Below, piece by piece: positions 59,266 through 64,000 of a stretch of 64,000 bases of DNA (the stretch's first letter is position 1; each line of letters begins with the position of its first letter). Made by a program: the position numbers and the translations under genes. The notes beneath the pieces were generated by a model that worked only from the letters and a program-made list of their open reading frames with translations, was not told the origin of the DNA and did no database searches. Source of the stretch: Pseudomonadota bacterium (GTDB lineage: Bacteria > Desulfobacterota > Binatia > Binatales > Binataceae); NCBI GenBank assembly GCA_021323945.1, contig JAJPKA010000006.1:52391-116390 (forward strand), given 5' to 3'.

Positions 59266-59774
59266 TCCAAGTCTGTCGCTCGATTGGTCCTGTTGTTCAG
59301 GTGCCTGTTCGGCGCCGGCTCAACCTTCCACGGGAGGACAGGACAACGCGGAAAGTGGGCCAGCGCCTCTGCGGTTGCTCGTCGCGTTCGGGGGTCACAG
59401 CGAGCAACCAACTTATACAGCAAGCCGGAGGCCACTGAGCTAGGGGGAATTTGTTATAGGGTACTGCTGTCGAAATTTTGCAGATGGTCTGAGAGCTGCA
59501 AATTGCGCTTTGCATCTATTGAACAGTGGCGAGCTCCCCAGTGACACATTCCAGCGATTCCCAAGCAAGCCGGGCCATAGGCGCAAAACTTTGAGACTGC
59601 GACAATTCTGGGTGACCAGCAGCCGACTTGTGGCATAACTCCACCTGACCTATAAATCCAAAGTGAACCAGGCGAGCAGCGGAAAAGATATCATTAGCAT
59701 CGAGCATCTCAGAACGTCGGATGCGGAGGTGTTGCGACAGACGCCTCTAACAATTGGAGTACAAGGAGCAGGTT
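59266..59774. other. Intergenic stretch of about 510 bp without recognised gene
   Basis: No frame with recognisable content was found on either strand, nor any known RNA. A minus-strand frame at 59516-59707 (63 aa) has plausible composition but no supporting sign. The stretch holds the promoter of the BNR-type gene. Confidence 0.4.
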
Positions 59775-60773
59775 ATGGCGGGATTTACCATATGCGTCGG
59801 AACGGTGGGCGCCGGTGTGTGGTTCAGCCCGGACTGCGGTCAGCATTGGCGGCGCAGCAAGATGGCCGTCCCCTTTCATCACGAACCTGGCGAAATTCAG
59901 ATTCGCTCGCTCACGGTCTCACCCCACAATCCGCATCATCTTCTCGCTGGCTCTGAAGCCGGCCTGTACCGCAGCCACGACAACGGCGCCACTTGGGAAT
60001 TGGTCGATTCTCCAATGGACGGAATGCAAATTTGGTCGACATCCTGGCATCCGGCAAATCCTGAGGTCCTGCTGGCAGGGACAAAGCCACCCAATTTGTT
60101 TCGCTCCCGGGACGCTGGGCGAAGTTGGGAAAAACTCGCAATTCCGATAGCTAAGGAATGCTTCGCGGGGCCTCCCAAAGTCACCAACATCGTTATCGAC
60201 CCGGATGATTCCCGTGTCACATGGGTGGGCGTTGAGATTGACGGCGTTTTTGTCAGCCGCGACGATGGAGCTTCGTGGACGCATCTGCCGCCATTGGGCG
60301 ATAAACCCATCAATCAGGATATTCATGGCCTCGCAGTTGTTTCCAACGGAACCCGCAAAATTGTGGCCACGACTCCGGATGGCATTTGGACCAGCACCGA
60401 CGAAGGACAGCACTGGTCACTCCATGCCTTCCCACGTTTCGCAGAACGCGACACGATTTCATACTGCCGTGGTGTTGCCGTTAATCCTGCCAATCCCAAT
60501 GTGATGTTCGTCGGCAATGGGGACTTCATTCCGGGCAAGCGCGGCGCCATTCAACGCACCGTGGATGGGGGCAAGACCTGGAGTGCATGCCAACTGCCGG
60601 TCGAACCAAACTCTGTAATCTATTGGATAGCGACTCACCGCGCCGATCCCAACATAGTGGTGGCCGCGAGCATACATGGCTACCTCTATACCAGTACGGA
60701 CGGGGGCGAGACTTGGCAAAAGAACCGGCGCGAGTTCGGCGAGATCCGAGCGCTAGCCTGGGTACCCAATTAG
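59775..60773 (+). CDS. BNR/sialidase-repeat beta-propeller protein
   Basis: The 332-aa protein consists of repeats of the type xSxDxGxxW: FSPDCGQHW, RSHDNGATWELV, RSRDAGRSWEKL, VSRDDGASWTHL, TSTDEGQHWSLH, RTVDGGKTWSAC and TSTDGGETWQKN, about one per 45 residues. That matches a seven-bladed propeller as in exo-sialidase-like and YCF48-type proteins. No signal peptide is seen, so it may be cytoplasmic. The ATG follows AAGGAGCAGGTT. The function is unknown; such proteins often bind partners rather than cleave glycans. Confidence 0.85.
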   Translation: MAGFTICVGTVGAGVWFSPDCGQHWRRSKMAVPFHHEPGEIQIRSLTVSPHNPHHLLAGSEAGLYRSHDNGATWELVDSPMDGMQIWSTSWHPANPEVLLAGTKPPNLFRSRDAGRSWEKLAIPIAKECFAGPPKVTNIVIDPDDSRVTWVGVEIDGVFVSRDDGASWTHLPPLGDKPINQDIHGLAVVSNGTRKIVATTPDGIWTSTDEGQHWSLHAFPRFAERDTISYCRGVAVNPANPNVMFVGNGDFIPGKRGAIQRTVDGGKTWSACQLPVEPNSVIYWIATHRADPNIVVAASIHGYLYTSTDGGETWQKNRREFGEIRALAWVPN

Positions 60774-60787
60774 TACTGGTCAGTCGT

Positions 60788-60827
60788 CCTGAGCCGGCGA
60801 CTATAGCCAAATTGTTGCTGGCTCAGG
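60788..60827. terminator. Hairpin between convergent BNR and AstA-like genes
   Basis: CCTGAGCC (60788-60795) pairs with GGCTCAGG (60820-60827) around a 24-base loop in the short gap between two convergent genes. No T run follows, so it is a weak terminator candidate. Confidence 0.4.
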
Positions 60828-60851
60828 ATCGAAGCACCTGAGACCCGGGCA

Positions 60852-61889
60852 CTACGGGAGCGGAACCGCGCTAACCTTGGCACGTGGCGCCACCTGTAGC
60901 GCGCGCAAAGCACCCGCGCGGACCATCAGATGCCCGGGACGGGTCACTTGAGCCTCAGCTCGGACTGCCCGAAAGCCACGCTCTTCACAAGCCAGCAAAA
61001 ACGGCCGAGTTCGCTCCGGTGCGGGCTCACCGACCTCCACTGTATAGGAAGCCACTTGCTGGACGGGAAGCAGTGCGTCGGTGGCAGCACCGTAATAGGG
61101 CCCGCCATCGAACGGATCAATGTGGTTGAGGAATTTCATTCCCGCCTGCTCGAGTAATCGCACTGCGCCGCGAGTATTCTCGCCCACCGCCCCAAGTGAA
61201 GCGCGGACTTCCTCTGGCAGCAAAAAGATGTACAGCGGGGTATCGGGGAACAATGCTCGAATAAACTCCTTATCGCGCGTCGACAAAATGTCAGCTTCTC
61301 GGAAGGACAAGCCGGTCACCGATCGCCCATAGTGATCCCAGAAAATATTACCGTGGTCGGGCAGCATCGGCGCGAGCATCTCCGCCAGTACTCGGTCCTC
61401 GAAACGTTTACGATGAATCCCTATATAGAGAAAGCGCACCCACGAAATCTGCTTGCCGATCCGTTCCGGATGGCCACGCATCGCAGCGGTCACGATCAGT
61501 CCTCCGATTTCGGTCGGTCCGTCCATCGAATATCGGAGTCGCAAATAGGGATGGCGAAACGACTTGCGCAACGTGTGGGAATATCGCTCGTCGCTGTCCA
61601 TTTCGAGATAATAATGTGGCGCGGCAGGGGTTCCATGTTTGCCAATGATCATAGAGGCAGCGACGACTCGGTGAGTCGAGCGCTCTTCAGCACAGAAGAT
61701 AAACCGCGCTCGAGAACGATCGCGTATGCGACCGCGGAAAGCCCGCACCGAACACTGGATCGCCTCCCGCATGGCTCGCGAGTCAGCGGGCAAGTTGATC
61801 GAATCCAGCTCGCGTGCGAGCTCGAGTAGATAGCGATGATCTTTTGGACGTGCTTCACGAATGATAAACGATGGTTCAAGCCCGTCCAT
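60852..61889 (-). CDS. Arginine N-succinyltransferase-like (AstA) acyltransferase
   Basis: The 345-aa protein fits the AstA/AruG family of GNAT acyltransferases: FIIREARPKDHRYLLELARELDSINLP (in part), FIFCAEERSTHRVVAASMIIGKHG, EIGGLIVTAAMRGHPERIGKQISWVRFLYIG (in part), and FWDHYGRSVTGLSFREADILSTRDKEFI, the block that is very specific to AstA. AstA makes N2-succinylarginine in arginine catabolism. The remaining ast genes (astB, astC, astD, astE) are absent here, so the substrate could differ. Confidence 0.86.
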   Translation of the reverse strand: MDGLEPSFIIREARPKDHRYLLELARELDSINLPADSRAMREAIQCSVRAFRGRIRDRSRARFIFCAEERSTHRVVAASMIIGKHGTPAAPHYYLEMDSDERYSHTLRKSFRHPYLRLRYSMDGPTEIGGLIVTAAMRGHPERIGKQISWVRFLYIGIHRKRFEDRVLAEMLAPMLPDHGNIFWDHYGRSVTGLSFREADILSTRDKEFIRALFPDTPLYIFLLPEEVRASLGAVGENTRGAVRLLEQAGMKFLNHIDPFDGGPYYGAATDALLPVQQVASYTVEVGEPAPERTRPFLLACEERGFRAVRAEAQVTRPGHLMVRAGALRALQVAPRAKVSAVPLP

Positions 61890-62130
61890 TTCTTTACCAG
61901 TTTATCATCCGCTATATGAAGCTTGAATGCTGGCCTCGGATTCGCGCTCACAAACGGGCTTCGAATCGATTGCGGCCGCCACCCTCATGGCTGCGAGGTA
62001 ATGAGAGTCCGTCTAAAAAGCCGTCCAATCCAGGAGATGGCTGGGATGGCGTTGGGATTTGATTTAAAGGATCTCGTTCGATACGTTTGCGATAGTTACC
62101 GACACCCAGTCGGTTGAGGAGGCGCTGGTG

Positions 62131-62313
62131 ATGGAGCTGCCGAAGTGCCAAAAGTGCAACAATGGCACTCTTATTCCGCTGTCTGATTATGGTCAGGAAG
62201 GCGCCTCTGTAATCTTTAAGGCGTGGGCATGCACCAACCCCGATTGTGGTTTCAGTCTACGGGTGGATAAAGGCGAGGTCACTTACGGCAAAAGAATTGA
62301 ACCCAAACATTGA
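62131..62313 (+). CDS. Small zinc-ribbon-like protein
   Basis: A 60-aa protein with two cysteine pairs, C-x2-C near the start (PKCQKCNNG) and C-x4-C (WACTNPDCGFSLRV), giving a likely zinc ribbon. No specific family is recognised. It lies 67 bp upstream of the MetE-like gene on the same strand. The ATG was preferred over a GTG one codon earlier. Confidence 0.65.
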   Translation: MELPKCQKCNNGTLIPLSDYGQEGASVIFKAWACTNPDCGFSLRVDKGEVTYGKRIEPKH

Positions 62314-62380
62314 GCCAAGCACAGCAGACGGCTATTGGCCGCCTTTTCGGCTGGTCTAATAAGGTGAAAAATTCGCCCAA

Positions 62381-63487
62381 ATGACCCTCGCTATCCACCG
62401 TGCTCAAACCGTCGGCTCCATGCTTCGACCGGCACAACTGCGTGAAGCTCGACGTAAACTGCGTCAAGGCGCACTGTCTGCACCTGAATTCAAGCGCCTC
62501 GAAGATTGGGCTGTGGACCAGGCTTTGACGATCCAGGAACGCGCCGGCATCGACTTGGTGACTGACGGTGAGCAACGGCGCGCGAGCTTTCTTGGCTCTC
62601 TGCTGGAAACCACGGAGGGTCTTTCACGCGACCTCAGTATCAGACAGCCGTGGCACGAAAGCGATGAAAGTGTTGTTGAGTTGTCGCTCGGACTGGCAGT
62701 TACAGGCAAGCTGCGCCGTCTCCGCTCGCTGGTTTGTGAGGAGTACGCCTACGCGCGCGCCCGCACGGCGAAACCCCTAAAGGTGACATTGCCGAGCCCG
62801 CTAATGCTGTTGATGTTCTGGTCGCCAACTCTGGCGCGCCCACACTACAAGGATCCGTTCGAGCTTTTTATTGACGGCGCGAGCGTGATCCGGGCTGAGA
62901 TTTCCGAGCTGGTGCGAATGGGCTGTGAGCATATCCAAATCGATGCTCCAGAGTTAGCAATTCTCATTGACCCAACGGCTCGCCACCAGGTCTTTGAGTG
63001 CAACGGCATAGACCCGAGCCGCGTCCTGACCGAAGGAGTGGACCTCCTCAACTCGCTCGCCGATGCTCCAGGCGTAAATTTCGGATTGCATTTATGTCGT
63101 GGTAACAACGACGGGCGTTGGTTGAGTCGTGGTGGGTACGCCTCGATTTCGAGAGTGGTCTTTCCTCGTGCCAACCGCTTTTCAGTGTTGCTACTGGAAT
63201 ATGACGACGCCCGCTCGGGAGGGTTCGAGCCGTTAGCCGATATACCCCGAGACAAACTTGTGGTTTTGGGCTTGGTGTCAAGCAAGCGTCGAGCGTTGGA
63301 GGACAAAGAGACGCTGACGGCGCGTATCCAAGAGGCAGCCCGTTTTTTCCCCTTCGATCAACTTGCACTCTCCCCGCAATGTGGCTTCGCTTCGGGCATC
63401 AGAGGGAATCCGGTTGACGAGGATGTCCAGGAACAGAAACTGAGACTGGTTGCAGAGGTTGCCCACAAGGTCTGGCACGGGCGCTAG
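62381..63487 (+). CDS. MetE C-terminal-domain methyltransferase (core MetE type)
   Basis: The 368-aa protein covers only the C-terminal catalytic barrel of cobalamin-independent methionine synthase. The zinc residues are visible in FGLHLCRGNN (His and Cys), LLEYDDAR (Glu) and SPQCGFASG (Cys). The domain opens with HRAQTVGSMLRPAQLREAR and includes the DLVTDGEQRRASFL motif. Core MetE proteins can be methionine synthases using a corrinoid protein, or other Zn-dependent alkyl transferases such as epoxyalkane:CoM transferase. The choice is open. Confidence 0.87.
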   Translation: MTLAIHRAQTVGSMLRPAQLREARRKLRQGALSAPEFKRLEDWAVDQALTIQERAGIDLVTDGEQRRASFLGSLLETTEGLSRDLSIRQPWHESDESVVELSLGLAVTGKLRRLRSLVCEEYAYARARTAKPLKVTLPSPLMLLMFWSPTLARPHYKDPFELFIDGASVIRAEISELVRMGCEHIQIDAPELAILIDPTARHQVFECNGIDPSRVLTEGVDLLNSLADAPGVNFGLHLCRGNNDGRWLSRGGYASISRVVFPRANRFSVLLLEYDDARSGGFEPLADIPRDKLVVLGLVSSKRRALEDKETLTARIQEAARFFPFDQLALSPQCGFASGIRGNPVDEDVQEQKLRLVAEVAHKVWHGR

Positions 63488-63534
63488 GTGCCGATAAACA
63501 TTGCGATCGTCTTGTTGATGGCGGGCAAATCAAA

Positions 63535-63568
63535 GCGGCAGGGCCGTGACTGATCCTGCCGCCTTTTC
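63535..63568. terminator. Bidirectional terminator between the MetE-like gene and the rRNA operon
   Basis: GCGGCAGG (63535-63542) pairs with CCTGCCGC (63555-63562). On the plus strand CTTTTC follows; on the minus strand TTTGATTT follows. It closes both the MetE-like transcript and the 5S rRNA end. Confidence 0.75.
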
Positions 63569-63572
63569 ATTT

Positions 63573-63688
63573 CCCGGCCGCGACCTACTCTCCCGTGACG
63601 CAAAGGTCACAGTACCATCGGCGCTGGAGGGCTTAACTGCCGTGTTCGGGATGGGAACGGGTGTTTCACCTCCGCTATGACGACCGGA
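63573..63688 (-). rRNA. rrf: 5S ribosomal RNA
   Basis: The minus strand contains the universal 5S core CCGTTCCCATCCCGAACAC with GGAAGTTAAG-type helix (here GGCAGTTAAGCC), TGGTACTG and GGGAGAGTAGG blocks. Ends are estimated from base pairing of the terminal stem (TCCGGTCG... with ...GCGGCCGGGA). It lies about 100 bp downstream of the 23S gene. Confidence 0.93.
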
Positions 63689-63786
63689 AAGTTGTGTCTC
63701 TAACATTTCTGACAACTGAATAAGGGATCTTCGAAGGTAGTCTTTACGAACTTTTGATTGATCCTAGAAGTCCGGCGAGAACTAGT

Positions 63787-64000
63787 GGTCAAGCCGCACG
63801 GCCGATTAGTATCGGTCAGCTCCACGCTTTACAGCGCTTCCACCTCCGACCTATCAACCTCCTTGTCTAGAAGGGGCCTTTAGGGGCGATTGCCCGGGAT
63901 ACCTAATCTTGGGGTGGGCTTCCCGCTTATATGCTTTCAGCGGTTATCCCGTCCGCACATGGCTACCCGGCGATGCGGCTGGCGCCACAACCGGTACACC
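63787..64000 (-). rRNA. rrl: 23S ribosomal RNA, 3' end only
   Basis: The minus strand reads the strongly conserved 3' terminal part of 23S, including GGTTGATAGGTCGGAGGTG, AGCGCTGTAAAGCGTGG-type and GAGCTGACCGATACTAATCG. The gene continues beyond the window. The 3' end is estimated near 63787. Confidence 0.95.

Noticed and set aside
59516..59707. Minus-strand 63-codon frame in the gap before the BNR gene
   Set aside because: Composition is plausible but there is no ribosome site, family match or neighbour support; left as intergenic.
62314..62380. Possible riboswitch before the MetE-like gene
   Set aside because: The gap to the zinc-ribbon gene is only 67 bp and shows no cobalamin or SAM riboswitch core motif.

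Overview
The window is about 64 kb of bacterial chromosome with moderately high GC. The organism looks Gram-negative: there is an MCE-type lipid transport operon with an outer-membrane-type lipoprotein, DsbD-like and Spy/CpxP-like periplasmic proteins, and several lipoproteins. The gene content (ISC operon without iscR or fdx, paired luciferase-like oxidoreductases, CaiB-type CoA transferase, HyuAB, AmrS, PrkA/YeaH/SpoVR) suggests an uncultured environmental lineage of the Desulfobacterota/Binatota kind. That placement is inference from gene content only; the 23S/5S fragment at the right end would decide it.

Layout. 1-0.9 kb: end of fdhD and a small GlsB-type membrane protein. 1.1-6.9 kb (minus): an iron-sulfur cluster operon iscS-iscU-iscA-hscB-hscA-iscX plus a 192-aa gene of unknown function, preceded by a strong sigma70-like promoter that overlaps an IscR-like palindrome. 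6.9-12.6 kb (minus): a GPH-type MFS transporter, then an MlaE-MlaF-MlaD-lipoprotein operon. 13-17.4 kb: a decayed 2-hydroxyacid dehydrogenase, a secreted or anchored nuclease, two SDR enzymes, a DsbA-like protein and a TusA-like protein. 17.6-19.9 kb: a complete-ended IS21-family element with a 4-bp target duplication, an internally deleted IstA and a passenger gene. It sits in the last codons of a paralogue of the unknown isc-operon gene. 21-27.3 kb (minus): a class III aminotransferase and the PrkA-YeaH-SpoVR stress module. 27.5-32.3 kb: hydrolases, two metallophosphoesterases, TrmJ and tRNA-Asn(GTT).

32.5-37.6 kb (minus): HyuB/HyuA, a zinc alcohol dehydrogenase and an FmdB-type zinc ribbon protein. 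37.7-40 kb: a TPR lipoprotein, beta-carbonic anhydrase and an SDR. 40.1-47 kb: a catabolic island of two amidohydrolases, two LLM-type flavin oxidoreductases, a CoA transferase and a MocA-like nucleotidyltransferase. 47-49.9 kb: an envelope-stress set (ECF sigma, anti-sigma, Spy-like protein, lone DsbD-alpha domain) and an orphan receiver protein. 50-63.5 kb: housekeeping and accessory genes (ABC ATPase, alpha/beta hydrolase, AmrS, PriA, DUF445, UbiE-like, M20 peptidase, BNR-repeat protein, AstA-like, zinc ribbon, core MetE). 63.5-64 kb (minus): 5S rRNA and the 3' end of 23S rRNA, separated from the convergent metE-like gene by a bidirectional terminator.

No CRISPR array, prophage, toxin-antitoxin pair or recognisable defence island was seen. 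The least explained content is the paralogous pair at 1.1 and 19.8 kb, the IS21 passenger gene, the inverted operator-like repeats before iscS, and the direct repeats before prkA.
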